Origin: a virus
Virus record (IMG/VR): IMGVR_UViG_3300032093_000070
Span: 1 to 64,000 of that record
Length of the DNA: 64,000 nucleotides
Strand: one strand, 5' to 3'
This document shows, piece after piece, positions 54,486 through 64,000 of the stretch. Each line of letters opens with the position of its first letter. Positions within the stretch are counted from its first letter, which is position 1. Both the position numbers and the translations under genes were made by a program. Under the pieces are notes generated by a model. The model saw only the letters and a list, made by a program, of their open reading frames with translations, was not told where the DNA came from and did no database searches.

Positions 54486-56960
54486 TTAGAAGTTTAGAGA
54501 CGCTGCGCCGTAGACGATCCAAGAACCACCTGAAGTGCGTTGCATTGTAAAGTTGAAGATATCAATCTTATTAGCAGATGAGGTTGGAGTTGGAGCAGCA
54601 CTACCTAACCAACGAATAGTTTGAGAAGCTCCTGCAATTTGGAAAGTTGTTGGAATGTATCCGGTAGAACCTTGTGTAACTATGACGTTAATTGTCATAA
54701 TTTTAGATCCTTCTGTAGGAACATTTGTTACGTTAAAGGTCATTGCGCCAGAAGGAGCGGTAGCGATATAGAAAATGTTTCCAGCAGTCCAATCAAGGGT
54801 TCCCACATTGGAAGCTAGGGTTACATCAACTACCTGCTCACGAAGTTCTTGAACGTCTGTAGTACCAGAGAAGGACGCTCCACCAGTAAATGTAAGAGAT
54901 CCGGAAGAAGAAACTCCACCGTTGGCTGTAAGTAACCCAGTAACTCCAAGGGTACCCGCAACTGCGGCGTTTCCAGTTGTTGCGTTAACAGTGAACTTAT
55001 TAGTTGCGACGGCAAAGTTTCCTGTTACATCTCCAGTACCGCCAACTGCAAGAGTTCCCGTAGCTTCGATGTTCTTTGCCTTAAAGTCCGCAAATACTAA
55101 ACCACCTTCAGAGAAGTTAACTGTAGATGTAGGTTTTGTTGTTGCGTCCGCAAATATTTTAATAATTCCATCTGAAGCGTCACGAACAATTCCTGAGAAC
55201 TTGCGTCGAGCAGATACAGATGCGGATCCTGTTGGACTTACGGCTGTTGAAGACACATTTGATGCAGTCTTAGCGTAGGTAAATGTAGTTGAAGTAGGCA
55301 CGGTAGTAATTTGATATGTGCCGTTAAATGTGGCGTCTACGCCTGTTACTGTAACCCAATCACCAACTAGATAGTTGTGGTTTGCTGCTGTGGTTAGGGT
55401 AGCCACATTTGAAGTAAGAGCCTTGTTATTAACAACCGCAGTAATAGCTGATACGGTTACAGCGTACTCCCCAATTAATCCAAGATCAAGAGTGTCTGCG
55501 TTGTTAGCGTTACCAACAAATACAAGTGGGTCAGAAACCGCTAGGTTAGATGTAGTAGTAGATCCACCACCAAATGAAAGGTTACCTACGATTGCCACAT
55601 CACCAGCAATATTCATATCGCCTTGGATACCCACGCCACCAACAACTGTTAGAGCACCTGTTGTAGGAGAGGTAGATTCCGTTGGAATTTCAATATGAAC
55701 ATTTACATCTGGAGTAATTTCCATCTGTGTGTTGTCAGATCCCAAACCTCCAGCGGCAAAAACAATCTTGTTTTCTGCGCCAGTATCGCCTGTAGCAAGA
55801 ACAAGGTTTCCGTTTCCAGATGATCCGACAGGGGCGGTTACGAAAATGTAACCGTCGTTAGGACCTGTGATGGTGAACTCTGGATCGCTAAAGGTAGAAC
55901 TTGTGATACCTAAATCAATATAACCAGCAAAGTCAGTTCCGTTATCTGGGTAAGCAATGAAGTCGGAAGACGCATTAGGATCAGTGCTGGTGTTTTGCAT
56001 GATGACCTGTGAGTAGTCATCTCCATCAATAGTAAAGAAAGCTACTGGGTTAGTAAAGCCTGTTACCGCAGATACAGTACCGCCTGATGCAACAGAGGTT
56101 ACATTTGATGCGGTTACGGCATAGGTAAATGTAGTAGTGGTCGGGGTATCAATAATTTCATGAGTACCGTTAAAAGTTGCATCTACCCCAGCTACAGTTA
56201 CAAATTGGAAAGGAGAGTAGCCATGAGCTGCGCTTGTTGTAAGTGTTGCTACGTTAGACGTTAAAGCTTTGTTGGTAACAGTCTTAACATTTGTTCCGTT
56301 AGCGTCTGCCGTAGTTTTGGCATCTGCACCTACATAAAGAGCGCCGGATGTGTTTGATACTTCGGTATCCCCATCAACGGTTAATCCTGCCAGAGTTGGT
56401 GTCCCTGTCCAAGATGCTGATGTTCCATCAGTAGTTAAAACTTTTCCAGCGTTACCTGCTTGATTTGGATATGTTCCGTCTACTAACTTATCCCAAAACG
56501 CAGTATCTGTTGGGGCATTACCAGAGCTAGTGTTAGCTGTAAGGATGTAAGCAGATCCGCCGTAAGAAACTACATCACTCTTTTGATAAGTTGCAACACC
56601 TGAATAAGCTCCTTCGTACTGAATTCCATCAGAGATAAGAGTAAAGAAGCTGGTATTAGTTGGTGCTGTTCCCGGAGAAGCGTCTGCGGTGCAAAGGTAT
56701 AACTTTCCACCTTGAGAGATTACTTCGCCAACTTTGTATCCAGTGCTACCAGAGTACGCACCAACATATTTAAGACCAGATAAAATTAAATTCCAGTAAG
56801 TTGTATTAGTTGGAGCATACCCGCTTGCTGTTGTTGCAAACTTGTAGTGGTACAGGTTTCCACCGTAGCTGACTACATCGTTAAACTCGTAACTGGTTGC
56901 GCCGCTATAAACGCCTGTATAGGTAAAGCGCAGCTTTCCTAGATCAATGATTTGGGACAT
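54486..56960 (-). CDS. Large tail fibre with repeated carbohydrate-binding-like units (824 aa), copy B
   Basis: Starts GKLRFTYTGVYSGATSYEFNDVVSYGGNLYHYK, one of three tandem about 48-residue units of the ChtBD3/tail-fibre type (GAYSGSTGYKVGEVISQGGKLYL and so on). Two NKALTS-type beta modules follow, then a long beta domain (TSNLAVSDPLVFVGNANN ... GGVGIQGDMNIAGDVAIVGNLSFGG). Its C-terminus (LDWTAGNIFYIATAPSGAMTFNVTNVPTEGSKIMTINVIVTQG) is shared with the copy at 58987. Confidence 0.8.
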   Translation of the reverse strand: MSQIIDLGKLRFTYTGVYSGATSYEFNDVVSYGGNLYHYKFATTASGYAPTNTTYWNLILSGLKYVGAYSGSTGYKVGEVISQGGKLYLCTADASPGTAPTNTSFFTLISDGIQYEGAYSGVATYQKSDVVSYGGSAYILTANTSSGNAPTDTAFWDKLVDGTYPNQAGNAGKVLTTDGTSASWTGTPTLAGLTVDGDTEVSNTSGALYVGADAKTTADANGTNVKTVTNKALTSNVATLTTSAAHGYSPFQFVTVAGVDATFNGTHEIIDTPTTTTFTYAVTASNVTSVASGGTVSAVTGFTNPVAFFTIDGDDYSQVIMQNTSTDPNASSDFIAYPDNGTDFAGYIDLGITSSTFSDPEFTITGPNDGYIFVTAPVGSSGNGNLVLATGDTGAENKIVFAAGGLGSDNTQMEITPDVNVHIEIPTESTSPTTGALTVVGGVGIQGDMNIAGDVAIVGNLSFGGGSTTTSNLAVSDPLVFVGNANNADTLDLGLIGEYAVTVSAITAVVNNKALTSNVATLTTAANHNYLVGDWVTVTGVDATFNGTYQITTVPTSTTFTYAKTASNVSSTAVSPTGSASVSARRKFSGIVRDASDGIIKIFADATTKPTSTVNFSEGGLVFADFKAKNIEATGTLAVGGTGDVTGNFAVATNKFTVNATTGNAAVAGTLGVTGLLTANGGVSSSGSLTFTGGASFSGTTDVQELREQVVDVTLASNVGTLDWTAGNIFYIATAPSGAMTFNVTNVPTEGSKIMTINVIVTQGSTGYIPTTFQIAGASQTIRWLGSAAPTPTSSANKIDIFNFTMQRTSGGSWIVYGAASLNF

Positions 56961-56961
56961 A

Positions 56962-57240
56962 CTACTTTACCTCCATGAGAAGTCGATCTCCGCTCCAAGA
57001 AAAACCAAGATTGTATTCATTCCAAAGCCAGTGCTTGTAAGCCTCTGGATCGGCTTCTGCACCATCATCTGGAAGATCAATATCATCACCGCTATTAGGA
57101 GTTACCTGCTCAACAGTAACCCTGCTAGTTGTGTGATCCATTTTAAAACCGTAAAAGGTATTAACCGCAGCAAGATTAATTGCAGGAGCAGTGTCCTGTG
57201 TAACATTTGTTACAGGACGTGTATAAGCATACCCTGGCAC
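56962..57240 (-). CDS. Small fibre-associated protein (92 aa), copy B
   Basis: GTG start with AGGAGA ahead. It shares its layout with 61065-61334: FYGFKMD...VTVEQVT... and NLGFSWSGDRLLMEVK versus FYGFKYD...LTIEEYLWG... and FTFSWDTTYTDQLIMEVD. Likely a fibre assembly or baseplate-attachment piece. Confidence 0.7.
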   Translation of the reverse strand: MPGYAYTRPVTNVTQDTAPAINLAAVNTFYGFKMDHTTSRVTVEQVTPNSGDDIDLPDDGAEADPEAYKHWLWNEYNLGFSWSGDRLLMEVK

Positions 57241-57248
57241 TTAGTCTC

Positions 57249-57581
57249 CTATACGGTTACTTGGTCAATACCTTGTGCGTAAAACGATACTCCCGCGCTA
57301 CCAGCAACTTTGACGACATCGCCATTGTTAACCGCAAAACGGAAAGTTTCATATGTATTGTATCCAGAAAGAGGAAGACTGTAAGCAACTAAGGCATATT
57401 GAGAAGCTTGAGTTGCTCCGCTAGGCACAATAAATACATAAATACTTGCGTTTGTAGGCTCTGTGTTGGTAGCTATTACAGAAAGCAGATAGTTATCTGT
57501 TGCAGTGAAGATCGTGGTTCCTGAGCTAAAAGCAACCTCTGAGGATAGCTTTACTACGCCGAGTCGTTCGATGCCGGCCAT
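57249..57581 (-). CDS. Small beta-rich fibre protein (110 aa), copy B
   Basis: Paralogue of 61331-61663. Both have beta strands ending VVKVAGSAGVSFYAQGI / VITVRAAAATVSFNAFGTEI and a middle with IYVFIVPSG / FRIAVRPNS. A small beta-sandwich protein for the fibre complex. Confidence 0.7.
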   Translation of the reverse strand: MAGIERLGVVKLSSEVAFSSGTTIFTATDNYLLSVIATNTEPTNASIYVFIVPSGATQASQYALVAYSLPLSGYNTYETFRFAVNNGDVVKVAGSAGVSFYAQGIDQVTV

Positions 57582-57582
57582 A

Positions 57583-58050
57583 TCAGACTCCTAACCACCA
57601 CGATAATGAGTAACTACCCGATCCACCTTCGCCTGTTGCTCCAGTAGCTCCTGTCGCACCAGTCGCTCCAGTAGCACCTGTAGGACCCGGTACTGTTGAT
57701 GCCGGTCCAGTTGCACCTGTCGGTCCTTGAGGACCTACAGATCCGGCAGGACCTGTGGCACCTGTTGGACCAATTGGGGCAGCACCTGCTTCCACCCAGT
57801 ATCCGTCATAATAAATAAAAATTCCGCCTGTACTTGGATCAAACCAAGCATCACCAGCTTGCGGATTTACTGGAGCAGTAGATGTAGAAGACCAAACACC
57901 AGGTGCACCTGTAGCTCCCGTGGCTCCTGTAGGTCCGACAACAGGTGTGCGAATTACATTCCACGCAACACCATCCCACTTCCATGTAGTGGATCCAGAA
58001 GTAAATTCTTGATTGAGTGTAGGTGAATTAGGAAAATCAATTGCTGTCAT
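57583..58050 (-). CDS. Collagen-like fibre protein (155 aa), copy B
   Basis: Head domain MTAIDFPNSPTLNQEFTSGSTTWKWDGVAWNVI, then collagen-like runs separated by the spacer WSSTSTAPVNPQAGDAWFDPSTGGIFIYYDGYWVEAG and a STVPGP break, with a terminal GATGATGATG run. Homologous in head to 49852-50193, and in spacer to 61692-63266. First gene of cassette B. Confidence 0.8.
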   Translation of the reverse strand: MTAIDFPNSPTLNQEFTSGSTTWKWDGVAWNVIRTPVVGPTGATGATGAPGVWSSTSTAPVNPQAGDAWFDPSTGGIFIYYDGYWVEAGAAPIGPTGATGPAGSVGPQGPTGATGPASTVPGPTGATGATGATGATGATGEGGSGSYSLSWWLGV

Positions 58051-58982
58051 TAGATTGGATACCTAATAACTACAATACCTGAACCACCTACAACAACATC
58101 AGGAGGGTCACTCCAAGAAGAACCTCCACCACCTGAGCCAGTATTAGCACCACCAGCTCCTCCTGGTCGGTTATCACCTACTGTTCCAGATGCTCCAGAG
58201 TTCAATGCGCTACCGCCGCCAGATCCTGCTGATCCACCACTTGTGGCAGAGCCACCGCCACCTCCACCTATACCACCATTTCCAGATTGCCCACCTGTAT
58301 AAACACTACCCCCACCGCCTGCAGCCCAATAATAATTTGTTCCTAAAATAGAATTTTGTAAACCGCTTCCGCCATGAGCAGTATCGCTACCTGATGAGCC
58401 GGCGCTTCCAGCACCACCACCTCCGCCGCCTCTTCTGTCGTTATTAATTCCAGGTCTACCGGCTCCGCCAGCATTACCTGTTCCTTGACCATTAGCAGAT
58501 CCACCAGCAGTACCGTTGTCCGCACCACCGCCGCCTGAGCCACCAGATTTACCAGATGTAGAGTTTGATCCACCAGCATGTGAACCACCAAATCCACCAC
58601 CGCTAGAAATTAAATTAAACGCAGATGAATCTCCACCATTTGTACCTCCAGAGTCATTATTTCCTGAAGCAATTCCACCATTACCAACAACAATTGAATA
58701 ATTTTGTTGATTTATAGCAAGTGAACCAGACCTGTAGCCTCCAGCGCCTCCGCCTCCGCCAATAGCGCCTCCGCCTCCGCCACCGCCAATAATTAAATAT
58801 TCAACTGTTCCGCCAGAATCTGGTACAAAAGTTGAAGTTCCAACAGCAGTAAAAGCATGAATGCGATATCCGCCGGCAGTTGTAATAGTTCCGCCAGTAC
58901 TGCCGGTACCTAAACGACCAGTTTGTCCTCTAAGTCTGCTTTGAACTCCGTAGCTTCCACGAACAGAGCTAACAAAAGGCAT
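58050..58982 (-). CDS. Glycine-rich adhesin/fibre tip (310 aa), copy A
   Basis: MPFVSSVRGSYGVQSRLRG, GGTITTAGGYRIHAFTAVG, long Gly/Ser runs, ending GIVVIRYPI. Same plan as 53508-54476 but divergent in the Gly-rich part, consistent with alternative receptor specificity. Shares the GGGGGTAATTAAATG-type start region. Confidence 0.8.
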   Translation of the reverse strand: MPFVSSVRGSYGVQSRLRGQTGRLGTGSTGGTITTAGGYRIHAFTAVGTSTFVPDSGGTVEYLIIGGGGGGGAIGGGGGAGGYRSGSLAINQQNYSIVVGNGGIASGNNDSGGTNGGDSSAFNLISSGGGFGGSHAGGSNSTSGKSGGSGGGGADNGTAGGSANGQGTGNAGGAGRPGINNDRRGGGGGGAGSAGSSGSDTAHGGSGLQNSILGTNYYWAAGGGGSVYTGGQSGNGGIGGGGGGSATSGGSAGSGGGSALNSGASGTVGDNRPGGAGGANTGSGGGGSSWSDPPDVVVGGSGIVVIRYPI

Positions 58983-58986
58983 TTAA

Positions 58987-61065
58987 TTACCCCCAGTTTA
59001 AGTTAGCGGAGCCTAGTACTGTCCATGCACTGCTAAGACGAATAAGTGTAAATGTGAAAACATCAATTCTTCCTGCTGTTGATGTTGGAGTAGGAGCAGC
59101 AGCTGTAGGCCACTTAGGAGTAATAGATCCACCGCCATTAATAGTTAATGCACTTGGAATATACCCAGTTGCACCTTGAGTAACAAATACGTTTATTGTC
59201 ATAACGCGATCATTATCAGTTGGTACATTTGTTAAATTAACTGTAAAGTTTGCGCTAGGAGTTGATGTTACCCAGAAGATGTTTCCAGAAGACCAATCAG
59301 CCGCAATAGCGTTAGAAGAAATAGCAAGAGATACTACAGTTTCACGCATCTCTTGGATATCAACTGTACCGCTAAGAGACACTGTGCCAGAAGCTGTTAA
59401 ACCGCCCACTCGAATATCAGCAAACGCAGCTCCAGCTTCTCCAAAGTTTGCAGTAGATGTTGGCTTAGTAGTTCCATCTTTATAGAACTTTATAACGCCG
59501 TCAGTAGCATCACGAAGAACACCTGCATATTTACGACGCTTACTTACCGATGCGCTACCTGTGGCGGCAGCAGAAGACACGTTAGCGTTGGTTTTAGCAT
59601 AGCTAAATGTGTTTGAGGTAACTGCTGTAATAGCATAGGTACCATTAAATGTAGCATCTACTCCAGTTACTACAACAATATCTCCCTCTAAGTAAGTGTG
59701 AGATGTAGAAGTTGTGAGAGTAGCGACATTTGAAGTTAAAGCTTTATTTGTAACAGTGGTTACAATGGCTGAGATAGTAGTTGCGTACTCTCCAACAAGA
59801 CCTAGATCAAGAAGGTCATCAGAGTTAGCGTTTCCAACAAAGACGATTGGATCGGTAACAGTAAGGTTTGCAGTAGTTGTAGAGCCTCCGCCGAAGGTCA
59901 AGTTACCTGTGATAGTGGTATCACCAAGAACATTTAAATTACCTGAAACACCAACACCGCCAACTACAGTTAAAGCACCCGTAGTAGGAGATGTAGATTG
60001 AGTTGCAATTTCAACATGAACATTGACATCTGGGGTAATAGACATCTGCTCGTTGTCAGACTGTAGACCACCAGCAGCAAAGATAATTTTGTTTTCTGAT
60101 CCCTTATCGCCAGTTGCAATAACTAGGTTACCAGCTCCTACGGTATCGGTTGGAGCGTCGTAGAAGAGGTAAGCGTCATTAGGTCCAGTGAGGGTAAACT
60201 CTGGATCAGCAAAAGCCGAACTGGTTACACCATGAGAGAACCAACCAGCAAAGTCAGTTCCATTATCTGGATAAACAATAAAGTCTGTAGAAGAGTTAGC
60301 GCCATTACCACGATTTCTAAATGCTACTTGAGCAAAGTCATCATCTGCATCCACGGCAAATACAGCAACTGCATTTGTGTATCCTGGAATTGCAGACACT
60401 GTACCAACAGTAGCTTGCGATCCAATGTTTCCCGTTACCTTATCAAAGGTAAATGTATTAAGTGTTGGAGTCGAAGTGATTTCGTAGGTGCCATCAAAGG
60501 CAGCATCAGCTGGGCTGAGGGCAATTGTTACAAATTGAAATGGAGCAAATCCGTGTGCGGTTGCTGTAGTAATAGTTGCAACATTGGAAGTAAGAGCTTT
60601 TGTTGTTACATTGATTACGCTAGTACCAAGAGTCTCAGCGTCGTTGCGAGCACCATTACCTACATATAATTCACCTGCGGTTGTTCCAACATCAAGGTCA
60701 GCAGTTACTCCAAGATTACCAAATTCGTTTGACCAAGAAGCATTGGTGCCGTCTGTTTTAAGAAATTTACCTGAGTTACCTGTTTGAGAAGGTACTTGGC
60801 TTACAGTGGCAAACTGAAAAGCAGATCCGGTAGTTTGTAAGAACTGACCATTAGTTCCTGAAGTAGGGTCTGTATAACCATCAATCATCTTTGACCAATA
60901 TGAGGTATTGGTTGGGGCGTTACCTGTGGTTGCGCCTGTGTTGATGTACACATAGAGGTTATTGGTGTACTTGACTACATCGTTAAGTTGGTATTCAGTA
61001 GCGCCGCTATAGGCACCTTTGTAGGTAAAGCGGAGCTTACCTAAATTAAAGATCTGGGCAGCCAC
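58987..61065 (-). CDS. Large tail fibre with beta modules (692 aa), copy A
   Basis: Starts GKLRFTYKGAYSGATEYQLNDVVKYTNNLYVYINT, so one ChtBD3-like unit instead of three. Two NKALTSNVATITT/LTT modules follow, then the same long beta body as copy B (TANLTVTDPIVFVGNANSDD) and C-terminus (AADWSSGNIFWVTSTPSANFTVNLTNVPTDNDRVMTINVFVTQG). The high identity to 54486 shows recent duplication. Confidence 0.8.
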   Translation of the reverse strand: MAAQIFNLGKLRFTYKGAYSGATEYQLNDVVKYTNNLYVYINTGATTGNAPTNTSYWSKMIDGYTDPTSGTNGQFLQTTGSAFQFATVSQVPSQTGNSGKFLKTDGTNASWSNEFGNLGVTADLDVGTTAGELYVGNGARNDAETLGTSVINVTTKALTSNVATITTATAHGFAPFQFVTIALSPADAAFDGTYEITSTPTLNTFTFDKVTGNIGSQATVGTVSAIPGYTNAVAVFAVDADDDFAQVAFRNRGNGANSSTDFIVYPDNGTDFAGWFSHGVTSSAFADPEFTLTGPNDAYLFYDAPTDTVGAGNLVIATGDKGSENKIIFAAGGLQSDNEQMSITPDVNVHVEIATQSTSPTTGALTVVGGVGVSGNLNVLGDTTITGNLTFGGGSTTTANLTVTDPIVFVGNANSDDLLDLGLVGEYATTISAIVTTVTNKALTSNVATLTTSTSHTYLEGDIVVVTGVDATFNGTYAITAVTSNTFSYAKTNANVSSAAATGSASVSKRRKYAGVLRDATDGVIKFYKDGTTKPTSTANFGEAGAAFADIRVGGLTASGTVSLSGTVDIQEMRETVVSLAISSNAIAADWSSGNIFWVTSTPSANFTVNLTNVPTDNDRVMTINVFVTQGATGYIPSALTINGGGSITPKWPTAAAPTPTSTAGRIDVFTFTLIRLSSAWTVLGSANLNWG

Positions 61066-61334
61066 TAGTCAACCTCCATAATAAGCTGGTCTGTATAGGT
61101 AGTATCCCACGAAAAAGTGAATTCGTAAGGGGTTAGCGCGGTTGTGTAATAGGTATCGTCATATCGAGCGTATACCGTTCCATCATCATTTACTTGAGGA
61201 ACAATGATTTGAGCTGATGTATCTCCCCATAGGTATTCCTCAATAGTCAAAGTGTCATTAATAGGATCGTATTTAAAGCCGTAAAAGTTCTGTTTATCCT
61301 TGCCACCAGATGGTGGAAAGCTTGCAAGACTCAT
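61065..61334 (-). CDS. Small fibre-associated protein (89 aa), copy A
   Basis: Paralogue of 56962-57240 (FYGFKYD, ending LIMEVD). Coupled by overlaps with both neighbours. Likely a small connecting protein of the fibre complex; function inferred only from position. Confidence 0.7.
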   Translation of the reverse strand: MSLASFPPSGGKDKQNFYGFKYDPINDTLTIEEYLWGDTSAQIIVPQVNDDGTVYARYDDTYYTTALTPYEFTFSWDTTYTDQLIMEVD

Positions 61335-61663
61335 GCGGTGATCTCCGTCCCAAAAGCATTGAAGGACACTGTGGCAGCCGCAGCGCGGACTGTTATAACA
61401 TCCCCAGCGTCTAAGGTGATACCCAAGGTAAATACTTGAGTGCTATTACGATCAAGAGTGATTTCATACGCCACATAGTGACGGTTTGCCAAAACCTCAG
61501 AATTAGGACGCACAGCAATTCTAAAGGTAGTGCTAACTGAATCTCTATTGGCTACAGTAATGGAGCTAACTACTGTTTGAGTTGACGCTGGAACAGTGTA
61601 TAGATCTACCTCTGTGCCCGCGATTGCCACAGCTTGACCTAACACTTTATATGTAGTTGCCAT
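61331..61663 (-). CDS. Small beta-rich fibre protein (110 aa), copy A
   Basis: Paralogue of 57249-57581. Beta-strand pattern with SITVANRDSVSTTFRIAVRPNSE and GITLDAGDVITVRAAAATVSFNAFG. Overlaps its neighbour by four bases. Confidence 0.7.
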   Translation of the reverse strand: MATTYKVLGQAVAIAGTEVDLYTVPASTQTVVSSITVANRDSVSTTFRIAVRPNSEVLANRHYVAYEITLDRNSTQVFTLGITLDAGDVITVRAAAATVSFNAFGTEITA

Positions 61664-61691
61664 TACTCACTTCCTATTCTTCTTAATTTTA

Positions 61692-63266
61692 TTATGCGCC
61701 CATTAACAAGAACGGGTGAAAGCCCGCTTCGCCAATTGGACCTGTTGGTCCCGTTGCGCCAGTTGGACCTGGAACAGTAGATGCTGGCCCTGTAGCTCCT
61801 GTTGGTCCTGTTGGACCCGTAGGACCTGTGGGACCTGTTGCACCAGCAGGTCCTGGACCTCCAGCTGGACCTGTAGGACCGGCTGGTCCCGCTGATCCGG
61901 TTGGTCCTGGCACTGTAGATGCTGGGCCTGTTGGGCCTGTTGGACCTGCGGGTCCTGTTGGACCAACATCTGAAGATGCCCATTCAACCCAGAAGCTGTC
62001 GTAATAAACATAAACTTTTGCGTTATTAGTATTAAACCAAACATCACCTAGTGCAGGTGAAGCTGGCGCTGTTGCACTTGCATACCAAATACCAGTCGCA
62101 CCAGTTGGTCCAACGATCTGTCCAACATCATCCCATGAAGATGTTCCAGTATCCCAAACATAAAGATGACCGTTATCACCAACAACAATATATGCGTCAC
62201 CAGCAGCACCGGTAGCAGGAAGATCTCCAGTAGTAGAAACGCTTCCTAAAATATTTAATGAAGTTCCTTGAGCACCAGTAGGTCCTGTTGGACCTGTGGG
62301 TCCTTGAACGGTTGAGTCTGCTCCAGTTGGACCCGTAGCACCAGTAGGTCCTGTAGCGCCTGTGGCACCAGTAGGTCCTGGAACAATTGAATCAGCTCCA
62401 GTTGCGCCTGTTGCTCCCGTCGCACCTGTCGCACCGATTGCTCCAGTTGCTCCCGTTGCTCCAGTTGCTCCAACATCTCCAGTCGCGCCCGTTGCACCAG
62501 TGGCTCCCGTTGGTCCGGGCACAGTAGAATCTGCGCCAGTAGCTCCTGTAGGGCCAGTAGCACCAGTGGCACCAGTTGATCCAGCAGGTCCTGGTATTAG
62601 TGAATCTGCACCAGTAGCACCAGTTGCACCTGTAGCTCCAGTTGGACCTGAAACACCCTGTGGTCCTGTCGCTCCAGTAGCACCCGTAGCACCTGCTACA
62701 CCAGTAGCACCCGTAGGTCCCGTTGCTCCTGTAGCACCTGTTGCGCCATTAGTACCCGCTGTGCCAGTTGCACCCTGCGGACCAGTAGGACCAACAATTT
62801 GTCCTACATTGTTCCAACTATCGCCATCCCATACATAAAGATCTCCATTTGAGTCAACAATATATGCGTCGTTAACTGCAGCAGTAGCGCCAAGTGAAGC
62901 AAGATACGATGGATCGGGAACTGATCCTCTAAATGTTATTGATGTTCCTTGTGCACCAGTCGCACCAGTCGCACCCGCAGGTCCAGTTGCACCTGTTGGT
63001 CCAGCGGCGCCTGTAGCGCCTGTAGGACCCGCATCACCTTCTGGGCCTACAAAACCAATAGGACCCTGTGGACCAGTGGCTCCTGTGGCTCCTGTGGCCC
63101 CTGTTGCACCTGTTAAACCAGTAGCACCAGTTGCGCCTGTGGCGCCTGTAGCACCTGTTGCACCAGCGGCACCTGCTGCACCCGTAGGACCGGTGGCGCC
63201 ATTACCACCAATAGATACTTGAATTTCAGGTTGCGGAGATACCGATATTTGAATTTCTTCTGGCAT
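61692..63266 (-). CDS. Long collagen-like fibre protein (524 aa), copy A
   Basis: [21 protein letters not shown] start, then long Gly-X-Thr runs ([20 protein letters not shown]), broken regularly by ADSxVPGP inserts and by two spacers (INDAYIVD-type: [21 protein letters not shown] and [20 protein letters not shown]). Thr is almost always in the third (Y) position of the triplet, Pro or Ala in X. This would form a triple helix. A paralogue of smaller collagen-like genes here. Confidence 0.85.
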   Translation of the reverse strand: MPEEIQISVSPQPEIQVSIGGNGATGPTGAAGAAGATGATGATGATGATGLTGATGATGATGATGPQGPIGFVGPEGDAGPTGATGAAGPTGATGPAGATGATGAQGTSITFRGSVPDPSYLASLGATAAVNDAYIVDSNGDLYVWDGDSWNNVGQIVGPTGPQGATGTAGTNGATGATGATGPTGATGVAGATGATGATGPQGVSGPTGATGATGATGADSLIPGPAGSTGATGATGPTGATGADSTVPGPTGATGATGATGDVGATGATGATGAIGATGATGATGATGADSIVPGPTGATGATGPTGATGPTGADSTVQGPTGPTGPTGAQGTSLNILGSVSTTGDLPATGAAGDAYIVVGDNGHLYVWDTGTSSWDDVGQIVGPTGATGIWYASATAPASPALGDVWFNTNNAKVYVYYDSFWVEWASSDVGPTGPAGPTGPTGPASTVPGPTGSAGPAGPTGPAGGPGPAGATGPTGPTGPTGPTGATGPASTVPGPTGATGPTGPIGEAGFHPFLLMGA

Positions 63267-64000
63267 TAGTCAACCGTCACTTGTTGAGTTACGAACACCT
63301 GTCCTTTGATGTATGTTTTTTGGAAAGTAGCATCTACTGTGGAGGTTGCTTGTAGATCCCAGAAAGCGCGAACAGGTAGGTAAGCTGTTTGTTGTTTTGT
63401 TAAAGATAATTGAATCTTCTTTAGCACTGGATCTGTAACGGTAACCGTGAACTCTGCGTATCTAGCTGGAGCATTTGGATATGTTCTGATCTGTGCTTTA
63501 AATACTAAGTTAGAGATATTGTAGGTATCTGGGAAATCTAAAATGATTGAGAAGCTGTCGCCTTGATATATCACAAGGTCATAAATAGCAGCCGTTGTCG
63601 GCATAGGACTTCTGCCCAACATATCATTTTGTATATAAACTCTTTCAGGCTTGCGGGCATCATCAATTTCTTGAGGCATATAGACAGGAACAAGCTTGTT
63701 GGTATGACGAGATACTCGACGAAGGGTTCCGATCTCAAGTCTCCATAGACCAATATTTAGCGCAGAGCAGAGGGTTCTATATTGCTCTTGGCGCTGGTTG
63801 ATCATATTGACGAGCTGGTGGTAACGCTCAGAACGAGGAATAGTAACTCCGTCTGGAGCAAAGATATTAATGTCAAAGGACGCATCTGTTGCAAGAGCCC
63901 ACAAGGCTTCAATTACAGCAAGGATGGCAATTGGATACTCTTCAACGGCAGGTACCTTAGCCAAGGTCATCTGGTTTCCAAAACCGTCTGTGCGGTTGTA
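63266..64000 (-). CDS. Tail fibre/baseplate attachment protein, cut by window edge
   Basis: Open to the window edge: codons before ATG 63970 ([10 protein letters not shown]) look coding, so the true start probably lies outside; ATG 63970 is a weaker alternative. Helical N-terminal part ([38 protein letters not shown]), then an Ig-like beta end ([32 protein letters not shown] ... [12 protein letters not shown]). It ends at the first codon of the collagen-like gene, as the first known member of the fibre operon. Confidence 0.65.
   Translation of the reverse strand, partial: YNRTDGFGNQMTLAKVPAVEEYPIAILAVIEALWALATDASFDINIFAPDGVTIPRSERYHQLVNMINQRQEQYRTLCSALNIGLWRLEIGTLRRVSRHTNKLVPVYMPQEIDDARKPERVYIQNDMLGRSPMPTTAAIYDLVIYQGDSFSIILDFPDTYNISNLVFKAQIRTYPNAPARYAEFTVTVTDPVLKKIQLSLTKQQTAYLPVRAFWDLQATSTVDATFQKTYIKGQVFVTQQVTVD

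Larger units (their letters stand above)
53508..63266 (-). repeat. Tandem duplication of a five-gene fibre cassette
   Basis: Cassette A (63266 down to 58050) and cassette B (58050 down to 53508) have the same order: collagen-like protein, 110-aa beta protein, 92/89-aa protein, large fibre, Gly-rich adhesin. Corresponding genes are clearly homologous but differ in collagen length, ChtBD3 copy number and Gly-rich region. Confidence 0.85.

Noticed and set aside
62362-62838. Plus-strand open frame rich in Ala-Pro-Val repeats
   Set aside because: It is the antisense of the collagen-like Gly-X-Thr repeat; the periodic codons keep the complementary frame open. No ribosome site.
1-64000. tRNA genes, insertion sequences, integrase or attachment sites
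   Set aside because: No cloverleaf ending in CCA or T-loop words, no transposase or integrase motifs and no flanking repeats were found by reading; gaps are too small for most. A tRNAscan and integrase search would settle it.

Overview
The window is a large piece of a tailed bacteriophage genome with a contractile tail (myovirus type). The diagnostic genes are tail sheath, tail tube, tape measure, a LysM-like baseplate protein, gpD/gp27-type hub, gp5/VgrG-type spike, gp25-like wedge, baseplate J and a tail protein I-like protein. A WhiB-family regulator, a family confined to Actinobacteria and their phages, points to an actinobacterial host. An FmdB-like zinc ribbon and a SpoVS protein fit but are less specific. 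By eye the base composition is moderate, lower than in phages of high-GC soil actinomycetes, so a lower-GC (possibly aquatic) actinobacterium is a reasonable but unproven host. Terminase, portal, major capsid and most lysis genes are not visible and presumably lie outside the window.

Layout. (1) 1-3200, plus strand: about ten small early-type genes, mostly unknown, split by a roughly 340-base non-coding stretch (563-904) carrying direct repeats, an inverted repeat and a possible promoter. (2) 3231-3270: a terminator between convergent blocks. (3) 3268-14400, minus strand: class II ribonucleotide reductase, a possible TGT/DpdA-like protein, a nucleotidyltransferase-like protein, a run of small unknown proteins (three share an N-terminal DRxxDxxR motif), a metallophosphoesterase, and SpoVS with a hairpin that could cover its ribosome binding site. 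(4) 14389-29960, minus: replication and recombination, with FmdB-like, RuvC-like resolvase, Cas4/RecB-like nuclease, WhiB, a PD-(D/E)XK protein, RecA/UvsX, family A DNA polymerase, possible SSB, HTH and RHH proteins, SNF2 helicase, dNMP kinase, primase, DnaB helicase, a SWIM zinc finger, a DnaC-like loader and a winged-helix protein. (5) 29999-46900, minus: a small membrane protein, then baseplate, tail and neck genes, including a tail assembly chaperone whose second frame has no start codon (probable programmed frameshift), and eight tiny Lys- or Cys-rich genes at 45058-46349. (6) 46900-64000: GT2 glycosyltransferase, collagen-like (Gly-Pro-Thr / Gly-Ala-Thr) fibres, glycine-rich adhesins and a tandem duplication of a five-gene fibre cassette.

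The most notable element is a plus-strand, AT-richer cassette at 50631-53511 inside the minus-strand fibre region: two 2-oxoglutarate/Fe(II) oxygenases (the first prolyl 4-hydroxylase-like) followed by a NodU/CmcH-type carbamoyltransferase. With the nearby GT2 and at least four collagen-like fibre genes it suggests a phage-encoded pathway that hydroxylates, glycosylates and carbamoylates virion fibres or the host surface. A second theme is a roughly 70-residue beta module (NKALTSNVATLTT...GVDATFNGTY) that recurs in the fibre proteins and is spliced into baseplate protein J.
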